Source: DATBLE01 sp963764565 (GTDB lineage Bacteria > Actinomycetota > Thermoleophilia > Gaiellales > Gaiellaceae). Taken from it: a DNA stretch of 64,000 nucleotides. Below are positions 27,399 through 35,159 of this stretch, piece after piece. Location of the stretch: positions 1-64,000 of the forward strand of contig CAVXTD010000006.1 of assembly GCA_963764565.1 (NCBI GenBank), given 5' to 3'. Both the position numbers and the translations under genes were made by a program. How positions within the stretch are numbered: position 1 is the stretch's first letter; each line of letters starts with the position of its first letter. The notes beneath the pieces were generated by a model, which was given only the letters and a program-made list of their open reading frames with translations, was not told the origin of the DNA and ran no database searches.

Positions 27399-28247
27399 GT
27401 GATCGCTGTTCTGGGCGGCCTCGGCGCCGCTGTCGCCTGGGCGATCACGATGCTGACCGCTTCCAGGGCGAGCCCGCTGATCGGGTCGCAGGCGACGCTC
27501 GCGTGGGTGATGCTGACCGGCCTCGTCATCGTCGGGCCGGTGACGCTGGCCGAGGGCAAGCCGGAGGCGCTCGACGGCGGCGCGCTCACCTGGCTCGTGC
27601 TTGCGGGCGCCGGAAACGTCGCCGGGCTCCTGCTCGTCTACAGCGGCTTGCGGATCGGGAAAGTCGGCGTGGTCGCGCCGATCTCCTCCTCGGAAGGGGC
27701 GGTGGCTGCGGTGATCGCAGTGGCCGCCGGCGAGCACCTGGGCTTTGGCACCGGGGTCGCGCTCGGAGTGATCGCGGTCGGCATCGTCCTCGCTGCGCGG
27801 GAGTCGTCGGCGGTGCCCGACGACGAGCGGGACGACCCCCGCGCCGCCCTCTTCGCCCTCGGCGCAGCAGGGGCGTTCGGCCTGGGCCTGTACTCGACCG
27901 GCCGGGCGAGCGTTGACCTGCCGATCGCGTGGGCGGTGCTGCCGCCGCGCCTCCTCGGGGTCGCCTTCGTCACCCTGCCGCTTCTCTTCGCCGGAAAGCT
28001 GCGCCTGACCCGCGCAGCCGCGCCGTACGTGATCGCGTCGGGGATCGCCGAAGTCGGCGGTTTCGCCTCGTATGCGATCGGAGCCCGCCACGGGATTGCG
28101 GTCAGTGCGGTCCTCGCCTCGCAGTTCGCGGCGATCGCGACGCTGGCGGCGGCGTTCCTCTTCCGAGAGCGGCTGGGCCGCTCGGGCGTGCTCGGCGTGG
28201 TCGTGATCGCCGCCGGTGTCGCGGCGGTCAGCGCGCTGCGGGTTTAG
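27399..28247 (+). CDS. EamA/DMT-family transporter
   Basis: A 282-residue membrane protein with ten predicted helices in two EamA halves, as in drug/metabolite transporters. The first half runs IAVLGGLGAAVAWAITMLTA to LGVIAVGIVLAARES; the second begins ALFALGAAGAFGLGLYSTGR and ends SGVLGVVVIAAGVAAVSALR. Helix-edge motifs such as VGVVAPISSSEGAVAAVIAV and VLASQFAAIATLAAAFLFRE fit the family. Start GTG 27399. The paired operator palindromes upstream suggest inducible export of a small molecule. It ends four bases into the converging ABC permease gene. Confidence 0.85.
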   Translation: MIAVLGGLGAAVAWAITMLTASRASPLIGSQATLAWVMLTGLVIVGPVTLAEGKPEALDGGALTWLVLAGAGNVAGLLLVYSGLRIGKVGVVAPISSSEGAVAAVIAVAAGEHLGFGTGVALGVIAVGIVLAARESSAVPDDERDDPRAALFALGAAGAFGLGLYSTGRASVDLPIAWAVLPPRLLGVAFVTLPLLFAGKLRLTRAAAPYVIASGIAEVGGFASYAIGARHGIAVSAVLASQFAAIATLAAAFLFRERLGRSGVLGVVVIAAGVAAVSALRV

Positions 28248-29032
28248 TACGTCTCGAGTGAGGCGCGGCGTCGCCCCTCGTACTCGAACCAGCGGACGAG
28301 CGTGAACGCCACCGTCGCGTACGCCGCGCCGACCGCCGCCTCGGTCCAGACGAGGCCCGAGACCGAGCCGAGGCTCGCCCCGGCGGCGATCTCACGGGCG
28401 GCTGCGATCCCGTGCGTCAACGGCATCAGCCGCCCGATCTGCGCCAGCCAGCCGGGGAGGGCATCGAGCGGGATATTCACTCCGCAGAGCAGCCACATCA
28501 GGTAGTAGGCGATGTTCGCCGACATGAACACGTCCCGGGCGCGTAGCCCGATCGAGCCGATCGTCAGCCCGAACGCCGTGCACGACGAGACGCTGACGAG
28601 GACGACGAGCGCGAGCGCGGGGATGCTGGTCAGCGGCGGGTCGAAGCGGAGCAGGACCCGGCCCATCAGGAACCCCCAGGCGGAGACGACCAGCCCGCTG
28701 GCGAGCACCGGCAGGGCGCGGCCCATGAAGACGGCGAAGCGGCTGGCCGGGCTGGCCAGGAGCGGCGAGAGCGTCTGGTAGTTGCGCTCGTTCGCGATCG
28801 TCATCGTCCCAGCGAACACCGCCGACATCGCCGAGGCCTGCACCGCGTTGCCGACGACGAAGAAGGCGTCGTCCTTCAGCCCGCTGTACCGGCCGAGGTA
28901 CGCGAAGAAGAGGATCTGGAAGACGGGCCCGATCAGCATCGTCGGGATGTACATCGAGGGTCTGATCCAGTTGAAGAGGCCGCGGTAGGCGATCACGCCG
29001 CCGACGAAGAAGATCCGCAGGAAGGCTGTCAC
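28244..29032 (-). CDS. ABC-2 type exporter permease (type 2, second copy)
   Basis: A 262-residue permease with six hydrophobic helices of the ABC-2 family. The start, TAFLRIFFVGGVIAYRGLFN, and the block FFVVGNAVQASAMSAVFAGT closely parallel the permease at 29813, so the two are paralogues. The C-terminal part carries the usual LPGWLAQIGRLMPLTHGIAA segment. GTG start at 29032 overlaps the stop of the permease upstream (GTGA). It is the last gene of a minus-strand exporter operon. Confidence 0.87.
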   Translation of the reverse strand: MTAFLRIFFVGGVIAYRGLFNWIRPSMYIPTMLIGPVFQILFFAYLGRYSGLKDDAFFVVGNAVQASAMSAVFAGTMTIANERNYQTLSPLLASPASRFAVFMGRALPVLASGLVVSAWGFLMGRVLLRFDPPLTSIPALALVVLVSVSSCTAFGLTIGSIGLRARDVFMSANIAYYLMWLLCGVNIPLDALPGWLAQIGRLMPLTHGIAAAREIAAGASLGSVSGLVWTEAAVGAAYATVAFTLVRWFEYEGRRRASLETY

Positions 29033-29816
29033 GGGCGGTTGCTCATGTCAGCGAGAGCGTCGCGTTCCTGCGGGCCGCCGTCTCGAAGTAGCGGAGGAAC
29101 AGCGATCCCGACCAGGAGGTAGGCGCCGCCGAGCGCCACCGTCATCCCGATGTCGGGCCACGGCGAGCCGCCGAGCGCCGCCGCACGGAGGCCGCGGACA
29201 CCCCACGTGGGCGCAAGCGCCCAGGCGATCGGATGCGACCAGCCGGGAAGCAAAGAGAGGGGAACGAGCATGCCGGTGACGAGCAGCACCGGCCACTCGA
29301 GCATGTTCGAGAGCGCGTTCGCGTGCCGGTAGAGCACGAACGTGGTCGCAAATAGGAGGCCGAGCAGGCCGAGCCCGAGGATCGTCGCGGGCACGGCAAC
29401 GACGAACGCGAAAGGGTGCGCGATCGTGAAGGGGATCCCGAAGACGAACCGCCCCCAGGCGAGCGTCGAGGCCAGTGAGTAGACGCCGATCGTCGACGTG
29501 GCGACCGTCAGCGGCAGCAGCACGAGGATGAACGGTGCCGGCGCCGAGACCAGCACCTCGAGCGTGCCCTGCCAGCGCTGCCACTGGATTGCGCCCCCCG
29601 AGCCGAACAGCGTCGAGGACCAGATCCCGTAGACCGCAGACGCCGAGCGACGCGTAGAACAGCGTCCCGGGCCGGCCGCCCGCTCGGAACATGTAGTAGG
29701 CGACCGTCGCGACCAGCAGCGGCATGAAGATCGACGTGAGCAGGAAGAACACCGACAGCGTCAGGCTCTTGACGTGGAAACGGAGGCCGACTCGCGAGCA
29801 GGCGGACGGTTCTCAT
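29029..29816 (-). CDS. ABC-2 type exporter permease (type 1, second copy), two frameshifts
   Basis: Joined across three frames this gives about 262 residues. The start MRTVRLLASR, then LRFHVKSLTLSVFFLLTSIF and ATVAYYMFRAG, parallels the permease half of the fused gene at 30742 (compare FFATVAFFMYRAG), and WQGTLEVLVSAPAPF parallels WHGTLEVLVTTPAPF. Frame changes are near 29785 and 29640. ATG 29816 overlaps the stop of the upstream permease. Later helices and PLSLLPGWSHPIAWALAPTW are intact. Confidence 0.75.
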
Positions 29817-30599
29817 GCGCGCTCCAGGGTCGCGTGGATCCGGCTCATCCGCTCGAGCAGGCGGATCAGCCCGTACCCGGCGAGCGCGTAGAGCGCGCCG
29901 ACCAGGGCCTCGGCGGCGACAAGCCCGCCGACGTGGCCGAACGATGCGCCGTCTGCGAGCTTCCGCGCCGCCTCGATCCCGTGCGTGAGTGGAAGGCCCT
30001 GGGCGAGCGTGGACATCCAGCCGGGCAGGTCGGAGAGCGCGACGTTCGCCCCGGTGAAGACGAGCAGGATCCCGAAGACGATGTTCGAGAGCGTCGCCGT
30101 GTCCCGTGCCAGGAGGCCGATCCCGGCCGTCGACAGGCCGAGGCCCGTCGTCGACGGCTGCGCTCACGAGCAGGACCAGCGCGATTGCGGGAATCGCCGA
30201 CGCCGGGACGTCGATCCGGAGGATCGCGCCGCCGGCCGCGAAGGCGAACGCGGCGACGAGGAACCCGTTCAAGATCACCGGCAGCGACCGCCCGAGGAAG
30301 AGCGGGATTCGCTTCGCGGGCGTGACGAGCACAGCGCCGAGCGTGTTCTGGTACCGCTCGCCCGCGATCGTATTCGTCATCGCAAAGACGCACGGGATCG
30401 CCGCGTACTGCATCGCGTTGCCGACGACGTAGAACTCGTCCGTCCGGATGCCGGCCGCCCGGCCGATGTAGACGAACAGCAGGATCTGAGAGATCGGTGC
30501 GATTACGAAGGTCGGAATCAGGATCCAGGGCGAGAGCCAGCCGAAGAGCGCGCGGTAGCTGAGCAGCCCGCCGACGAAGAACACGCGGAGCGAGGTCAT
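29813..30599 (-). CDS. ABC-2 type exporter permease (type 2, first copy), one frameshift
   Basis: About 262 residues after joining frames at about 30150. The start TSLRVFFVGGLLSYRALFGW and the block FYVVGNAMQYAAIPCVFAMT match the type 2 permease at 28244. The second frame ends with LPGWMSTLAQGLPLTHGIEA and IRLLERMSRIHATLERA. ATG 30599 sits inside a perfect inverted repeat (30591-30622). It lies 142 bp after the fused ATPase-permease gene, a gap filled by hairpins. Confidence 0.75.
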
Positions 30600-30622
30600 G
30601 GAGCGGAGGCTCCATGACCTCG
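30591..30622 (-). repeat. Perfect 14-bp inverted repeat covering a start codon
   Basis: CGAGGTCATGGAGC, a 4-base loop, and GCTCCATGACCTCG form a perfect 14-bp stem. On the minus strand the permease start codon (30597-30599) lies in one arm, so the transcript could fold to hide the start. The other arm carries a second, out-of-place ATG. Confidence 0.7.
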
Positions 30623-30636
30623 GGGGAGGGGTCCGA

Positions 30637-30716
30637 GGGGAACCGGGAGGTTCCCCGACTGGCATTGGCCTCTGAAAGAAGGGGGCCCGTGGGGGAAACA
30701 TGGTTTCCCCCACGGG
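30637..30716. repeat. Dispersed GC hairpins, copy 3 (double)
   Basis: Two hairpins: GGGGAACC with GGTTCCCC at 30637-30656, and CCCGTGGGGGAAAC with GTTTCCCCCACGGG at 30686-30716 (14 bp, loop ATG). They share the GGGGGAAACC core with the elements at 11970, 12205, 37676 and 48042. They lie in the gap between two exporter genes. Confidence 0.75.
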
Positions 30717-30741
30717 AGTGAGCCGAAGGCGAACGACGACG

Positions 30742-32499
30742 TCATGTGAGCGAGAGCGTGGCCCGGGCGCGCGCCGAGCGCAGCAACCAGTCGAGCAGCA
30801 CGGCGCCGGCCAGCGTGTAGCCGACTCCGAGCGCCAGGCACACGCCGAGGTCGGTCAGCACCGGCGTGCCGTTCGCAGCGTCCCGGATCGCGCGCATGCC
30901 CCAGGTCGGCGCCAGCGTTCGTGAGATCCACTGAACCGGGCCGGGGAACTGGCTCAACGGAACCAGGAACCCGCAGATCATCCAGACCGGATACTCGAGC
31001 AGGTTGCCGAGCGCCCAGGCGGTCCGGTAGCGGACGAACGCAACCGCAATCAGGAACCCGCACATGCCGATCGAGACGATCGTGCCCACGACCGCCGCGC
31101 AGAAGAGCGGCCAATCGTGGACGTGCACGTGGATGCCGAAGAGCACTCGGCCCCACAGGAGTGTCGAGAACATCGAGTACAGCCCGATCGACGCCATCGC
31201 GATCGTCACGGGCAGGAGTACGAGCGAGAACGGTGCCGGTGTGGTCACGAGCACCTCGAGGGTTCCGTGCCAGCGCTCGCGCTGGAGCGCCGCTCCGGCC
31301 GCGGTGCTCGTCGCCCCCCAGATGCCCATGACGGCGGCCCCGAGCCCGGCGTACGCGAGCGCGTGCTCGTTCCCCGCCCTGTACATGAAGAACGCGACGG
31401 TCGCGAAGAAGATCGGGTAGACGATCGCGAGCAGCCCGTTGAACGACGAGGTGGACAGCATCTTCATGTGCATCAGCCAGCCGATGCCGATGAGTCGGAG
31501 GTTTCTCATCAGCTCGCCGACGAGGGCGACGTAGGCATCCTCGAGCGTCGGCTCGCGTGCGGCGACGCGCCCGATCGTCGCTCCGTCCAGCAGCCCGAGC
31601 AGCGTCTGCGTCAGCTCGAGCCCCTTCGCCGACTGGACGAGCAGCACCTGCGCCTGGTCTCGCTCCTCGACCGACACGGACGTGACGCCGGACGCTGCGC
31701 GCAGCCGTTCGACCGCGGCGTCGTCGACGCCGAACGCCTCGATCTCGATCACGGTCCGGTCGGCGACGATCGCCTTCAGGTCGCGCGGCGTCCCCTCGGC
31801 GACGATCTCGCCCTTGTTGATCACCGCGATCCGGTCGCAGAGGTCGTCGGCCTCGAACATGTAGTGCGTCGTCAGCAGCACGGTCTTGCCGGCCTCGGTC
31901 AGTCCCGCGATCGTCTTCCGCAGCTCGCGCGCGCCGACGGGGTCGACGCCGATCGTCGGCTCGTCGAGGAACACGACCGGCGGGTCGTGGAGCAGGCCAC
32001 GTGCGATGTGGAGGCGCTGGCGCATGCCACGTGAATACCCCTCGACGCGCTCCTTTTCGCGGCCCGCGAGACCGACGAGCTCGAGCAGCTCGGCGATCCG
32101 CGGGCGCTGCTCGCGCGGCGGCACCGCGTACAGCTCGGCGAAGTAGCGCAGGTTGTCGAGCGCGGAGAGCCGCTCGTAGAGGCCGCGCTCGCCGCCGAAG
32201 ACGTAGCCGATCCGCTTGCGCACCTCGCGCGCGTCCTTGACGACGTCCAGGCCGAGAACGCTCGCCGACCCCGAGGTGGGGATCAGCAGCGTGATCAGCA
32301 TCTTGATCGTGGTCGTCTTCCCGGCGCCGTTCGGCCCGAGCAGCCCGAACAGCTCGCCTTCCGGCACCTCGAACGAGACGCCGCGCACCGCTTCGACCTC
32401 GATCATGCGACGCCGGAGGATTCCGGTCGAAGTCCTGTACGTCCGCTTCAGCTCTCGTGCCTCGATCGCCGCCATCGGGACGGAAACGTACCTGCGCAT
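30742..32499 (-). CDS. ABC exporter, ATP-binding domain fused to ABC-2 permease
   Basis: A 585-residue fusion. Residues about 8-325 are an ATPase of the drug/lipid exporter type: Walker A GPNGAGKTTT, Q-loop region VRKRIGYVFGGERGLYERLS, signature YSRGMRQRLHIARGLLHD (a variant of LSGGQ), Walker B VVFLDEPTIGVDP, and switch His in LLTTHYMFEADD. Residues about 330-585 are an ABC-2 permease starting MRNLRLIGIGWLMHMKML. The joint (GELMRN) falls where separate ATPase and permease genes would normally overlap as TGATG, so either a true fusion or an indel made it. It heads an operon with three further permeases. The substrate is unknown. Confidence 0.87.
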   Translation of the reverse strand: MRRYVSVPMAAIEARELKRTYRTSTGILRRRMIEVEAVRGVSFEVPEGELFGLLGPNGAGKTTTIKMLITLLIPTSGSASVLGLDVVKDAREVRKRIGYVFGGERGLYERLSALDNLRYFAELYAVPPREQRPRIAELLELVGLAGREKERVEGYSRGMRQRLHIARGLLHDPPVVFLDEPTIGVDPVGARELRKTIAGLTEAGKTVLLTTHYMFEADDLCDRIAVINKGEIVAEGTPRDLKAIVADRTVIEIEAFGVDDAAVERLRAASGVTSVSVEERDQAQVLLVQSAKGLELTQTLLGLLDGATIGRVAAREPTLEDAYVALVGELMRNLRLIGIGWLMHMKMLSTSSFNGLLAIVYPIFFATVAFFMYRAGNEHALAYAGLGAAVMGIWGATSTAAGAALQRERWHGTLEVLVTTPAPFSLVLLPVTIAMASIGLYSMFSTLLWGRVLFGIHVHVHDWPLFCAAVVGTIVSIGMCGFLIAVAFVRYRTAWALGNLLEYPVWMICGFLVPLSQFPGPVQWISRTLAPTWGMRAIRDAANGTPVLTDLGVCLALGVGYTLAGAVLLDWLLRSARARATLSLT

Positions 32500-32554
32500 C
32501 CGGGCGATTCCGGTGCGGGTCTCCGTACCGATCGCTGCCAGAACCCTTACAAGG

Positions 32555-32576
32555 CTCTTCGCCTACTCTCAGGTTG
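32555..32576 (+). promoter_or_regulatory. Two 11-bp direct repeats, probable OmpR/PhoB-type operator
   Basis: CTCTTC at 32555 and CTCTCA at 32566 are 11 bp apart; the second extends to CTCTCAGGTT, identical to the core at 3027-3036. The preceding CCTTACAAGG is an additional inverted repeat. It lies 46 bp before the YHYH gene start. Confidence 0.45.
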
Positions 32577-32621
32577 ACCCAGCATCCTGGGGAGATCCGA
32601 CGGGCGACGGAGAGGCAGACG

Positions 32622-33518
32622 ATGAAGCGAAGACACGCGGCGGTTGGGGCGATCTGCACGCTCGCGGGCTGCGGTGTTGTGGCCGCGGCCGCGTGGAGCG
32701 CTTCTCTCGGCCCCGATCCGACCCGTCTGCCCCTCGGAGACGGGAAGGTCTCGAGCTCTGCCGCGCGTGGCAACGTCTACGCCTGCGCGCAAGGTGCAGG
32801 CCGGGGCGGCGCGGAGCACGCCGGCTCGTGGATCAACGGATCGACCTTCGACCTGACCGCGAAGCCGACCGTGGACGGTCACGTGCTCTGGCCCGGCCGG
32901 GTCTCCTTCACGGTGAAGGGGAGTTCGCTCGTCGTCTCCGGCAACGGGCTCCCGAAGGGGGCGGCAACCGGCAGCTTCCCGATCGCTCCGGGCGACGACG
33001 CGTACGCCTACGACCGCAACCCGAACTCGATCCTCGTCCAGAACGTGAGCGTGACCCTGCCCGCGAAGCCCGCGGTCGCACGCACGCCGTCGTGCCTGCC
33101 GATGGGGCCGATCGGGGTCGCAGTTGACGGCGTCCTCATCTTCAACGCCCTCGACGCATCCAAACGCGACGCCGTCGCGCACGAGATTCAGGACGTCTGC
33201 GGCGGTCATCCGCAGCAGGGCGGCATCTACCACTACCACTCGATCCCGGCCTGCGTAACCGGTACGACGGTGAAAAGCCAGGAGAAGCTCGTCGGGTACG
33301 CCTTCGACGGCTTCCCGATCTTCGGGCCTCGCGGTGAGAATGGGAAGCTGCTCGCGGACGCCGACCTCGACGCCTGCCACGGCCACGTCGGCTGGGTCAC
33401 GCTGCGCGGCAAGCGCGTGCGCACCTACCACTACCACGCCACGCTCGAGTACCCCTACACGCTCGGGTGCTTCAGGGGGACGCCCCGCGCGAGCTCGCTG
33501 TCGGCTCCCCGCGGGTAG
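32622..33518 (+). CDS. Secreted YHYH-domain protein
   Basis: A 298-residue exported protein. The signal region (AAVGAICTLAGCGVVAAAAW) includes a Cys that could be a lipobox variant. The YHYH domain is in the second half: GGIYHYHSIPACV, LVGYAFDGFPIFGPRGENG, DACHGHVG and RTYHYHATLEYPYTLGCFRG. The paired His clusters suggest metal binding. The function of the family is not established. ATG 32622 has GGAGAGG upstream. The two-repeat operator before it links it to the secreted repeat protein at 3098. Confidence 0.85.
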   Translation: MKRRHAAVGAICTLAGCGVVAAAAWSASLGPDPTRLPLGDGKVSSSAARGNVYACAQGAGRGGAEHAGSWINGSTFDLTAKPTVDGHVLWPGRVSFTVKGSSLVVSGNGLPKGAATGSFPIAPGDDAYAYDRNPNSILVQNVSVTLPAKPAVARTPSCLPMGPIGVAVDGVLIFNALDASKRDAVAHEIQDVCGGHPQQGGIYHYHSIPACVTGTTVKSQEKLVGYAFDGFPIFGPRGENGKLLADADLDACHGHVGWVTLRGKRVRTYHYHATLEYPYTLGCFRGTPRASSLSAPRG

Positions 33519-33648
33519 CGGCCGGTTGGCAGCTCGTCTGCGGCTCTCCTTCACAGCAGCCAAGCTTCAGCTTGCAGCGCCCGCACTGCCAGGTCCCGTG
33601 CACCCACATCATTGCGGTGCCGCAGCGCCAGCAAACCTCTGAGCTCAT
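33472..33648 (-). CDS. Small zinc-ribbon protein
   Basis: A 58-residue protein with the pattern CWRCG, then WVHGTWQCGRC, then CCEGEPQ, that is two CxxC pairs plus a CC pair, as expected for a zinc ribbon. Start ATG 33648 follows a GGGCGGG stretch; an upstream in-frame start at 33678 is possible. Its last 47 bases overlap the 3' end of the YHYH gene on the opposite strand. I judge it real because of the regular Cys spacing and aromatic residues; the role is unknown. Confidence 0.6.
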   Translation of the reverse strand: MSSEVCWRCGTAMMWVHGTWQCGRCKLKLGCCEGEPQTSCQPAATRGEPTASSRGASP

Positions 33649-33700
33649 CCCGCCCACACTACGAAAATGCCCGGACACGGCTGCTACACTCGGGCGGCGC

Positions 33701-33774
33701 GGCGGCGTAGCTCAGTTGGTTAGAGCAGCGGAATCATAATCCGCGTGTCGGAGGTTCGAGTCCTCCCGCCGCTA
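33701..33774 (+). tRNA. tRNA-Met (anticodon CAT)
   Basis: A 74-nt cloverleaf: acceptor GGCGGCG paired with CGCCGCT, D-arm GCTCAGTTGGTTAGAGC, anticodon arm GCGGA with loop ATCATAA (anticodon CAT) and TCCGC, T-arm GGAGG TTCGAGT CCTCC, discriminator A; CCA is not encoded. By position before rpmG-secE-nusG it is most likely the elongator Met tRNA; a CAT tRNA could also be Ile2 after lysidine modification. A TACACT box about 10 bp upstream may be its -10. Confidence 0.92.
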
Positions 33775-33812
33775 CCTCCTTCGAAGCATCAAGCGACAGA
33801 AGAAAGAAGAAC

Positions 33813-33977
33813 GTGGCCAAGACCGGCGTCAGAGACAAGATCACGCTCGCGTGCACCGAGTGCAAGCGGCGCAACTACGAGTCGACGAAGTCGAAGCGCA
33901 ACACGCCGGACCGGGTCGAGCTGAAGAAGTATTGCCGCTGGTGCAAGCGGCACACGGTGCACCGGGAGACGCGCTGA
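33813..33977 (+). CDS. rpmG: 50S ribosomal protein L33
   Basis: A 54-residue L33: KITLACTECKRRNYESTKSK and LKKYCRWCKRHTVHRETR. The four Cys (CTEC and CRWC) make this the zinc-binding form. It starts at GTG 33813, 38 bp after the tRNA, and is followed by a repeat-rich 260-bp spacer before secE. The order tRNA-Met, rpmG, secE, nusG is conserved in actinobacteria. Confidence 0.95.
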   Translation: MAKTGVRDKITLACTECKRRNYESTKSKRNTPDRVELKKYCRWCKRHTVHRETR

Positions 33978-34232
33978 TGGCCGTAGGCTCGACGGTACGG
34001 TCAGCGGCGACGAGGGAGCGTAGGTGCCGGCTTGGCCGGCAGCGGAGCGGGGTTGTGGCCGTAGGCTCGACGGAGGCCATGAAGGAGCGTAGGTGCCGGC
34101 TTGGCCGGCAGCGGAGCGGGGTTATGGCCGTAGGCTCGACGGAGGTCACCGGAGCTACGACGGCCGGCATGAGCGCGTAGGCTCGCGGGGCCCGGGAGCG
34201 CAGTGCCGGCTTGGCCGGCAGCGGAGCGGGGT
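33976..34232 (+). repeat. Tandem hairpin repeats between rpmG and secE
   Basis: Three copies of a unit with core TGCCGGC TTG GCCGGCA (perfect 7-bp stem) lie at 34025-34041, 34094-34110 and 34204-34220, each followed by GCGGAGCGGGGT. Interleaved are copies of TGGCCGTAGGCTCGACGG near 33977, 34055 and 34124. The GTAGGCTYGACGGAG core recurs at 35583 before rplA. A reading frame happens to cross the array but looks accidental. Confidence 0.75.
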
Positions 34233-34237
34233 CTAGC

Positions 34238-34567
34238 GTGGCCCGTCAGACGAGAGCGGAGCGGCGAGCGCGCAGGGAGGCGCGCGAGCAGTCGGCTGCA
34301 GCGGTCGAGCGTGTCTCGCCTCCGACCCCTCGTCCGGCTGCGCAGCCTGCGGCGAGCCACACTGGACGTCAATTTCCGGGCGCGGGGGCCAAGCGCTTTG
34401 TCGGCGAGTCCGTCGGTGAGCTCCGGAAGGTCGAGTGGCCTGGTCAGAGCCAGGTGATCCAGGGCACTGTCGTCGTGATCATCGCCTGCGTGATCATCGG
34501 CACCTACCTCTACTTCGCAGATCAGGTGTTCAGCAAACTCGTCAGCAAAGTGTTTCTCGGGCAGTAG
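34238..34567 (+). CDS. secE: Preprotein translocase subunit SecE
   Basis: A 109-residue SecE, the small stabilising subunit of SecYEG. After a basic, Ala-rich N-terminus of about 50 residues comes the core: RFVGESVGELRKVEWPGQSQ and one membrane helix (GTVVVIIACVIIGTYLYFAD) ending FSKLVSKVF. Start GTG 34238, directly after the last repeat unit. nusG follows 10 bp downstream. Confidence 0.92.
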   Translation: MARQTRAERRARREAREQSAAAVERVSPPTPRPAAQPAASHTGRQFPGAGAKRFVGESVGELRKVEWPGQSQVIQGTVVVIIACVIIGTYLYFADQVFSKLVSKVFLGQ

Positions 34568-34577
34568 GAAGGCGCTC

Positions 34578-35108
34578 ATGTTTCAGTGGTATGTGATCAA
34601 CACCTACTCCGGGCACGAGAACAAGGTGAAGACCAATCTCCTGCACCGGATCGACTCGATGAATCAGGGTCCTCGCTTCCGGCGCGTCGTCGTCCCGACC
34701 GAGCAGGTGATCGAGACGAAGGACGGGCAGAAGGTGCAGACGGAAAAGCGGGTCCTGCCCGGGTACGTCCTGGTCAACATGGATCTGAACGACGACGCCT
34801 GGACGGTGGTCAAGAACACGCCGGGCGTGACCGGCTTCGTCGGCGCCGGCTCGAAGCCCGTGCCGCTGTCGCAGGGCGAGGTCGACCGGATCCTGCACAC
34901 CGGCGCCGCCTCCGGCGATCGGCTGCGGACGCAGGTCGAGTTCTCGCTCGGCGAGTCGGTCAAGGTAACCTCCGGGCCGCTCTCCGACTTCGACGGCGAG
35001 ATCGTCGAGGTCAACCCGGAGGGCCAGAAGCTGAAGGTGCTCGTCGACATCTTCGAGCGCCAGGTTCCGGTCGAGCTCGGGTTCGATCAGGTGAAGAAGA
35101 TCGATTGA
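34578..35108 (+). CDS. nusG: Transcription termination/antitermination protein NusG
   Basis: A 176-residue NusG that binds RNA polymerase and couples it to Rho or the ribosome. The NGN domain begins FQWYVINTYSGHENKVKTNL and includes RVLPGYVLVNMDLND and GVTGFVGAGSKPVPL; the KOW domain has VKVTSGPLSDFDGEIVEVNP and ends ELGFDQVKKID. No insertions. ATG 34578, in the usual place after secE. Confidence 0.96.
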   Translation: MFQWYVINTYSGHENKVKTNLLHRIDSMNQGPRFRRVVVPTEQVIETKDGQKVQTEKRVLPGYVLVNMDLNDDAWTVVKNTPGVTGFVGAGSKPVPLSQGEVDRILHTGAASGDRLRTQVEFSLGESVKVTSGPLSDFDGEIVEVNPEGQKLKVLVDIFERQVPVELGFDQVKKID

Positions 35109-35120
35109 GAGGAGCGTGAC

Positions 35121-35159
35121 GTGCCTGACTTCAGTCTGGCACTCACACGGTTTCCATGA
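35121..35159 (+). promoter_or_regulatory. Hairpin and 12-codon minicistron before rplK
   Basis: GAGGAG at 35108-35113 precedes GTG 35121, which opens a 12-codon frame (VPDFSLALTRFP) whose TGA overlaps the rplK ATG. The same bases form a stem: GTGCC with GGCAC and GACT with AGTC around a TC loop, 35121-35142. rplK itself has no good Shine-Dalgarno, so its translation may depend on the minicistron or on opening of the hairpin. L1 is known to repress the rplK-rplA message through a leader site; this stem is a candidate. Confidence 0.45.

Noticed and set aside
33851..34180. Open frame crossing the rpmG-secE repeats as a gene
   Set aside because: It overlaps rpmG in another frame and its content is just the translation of the repeat; no start signal.
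33976..34232. Regular repeats between rpmG and secE as a CRISPR array
   Set aside because: Only three units, unequal spacing (69 and 110 bp), the units are hairpins and the spacers are themselves related; no cas genes nearby.
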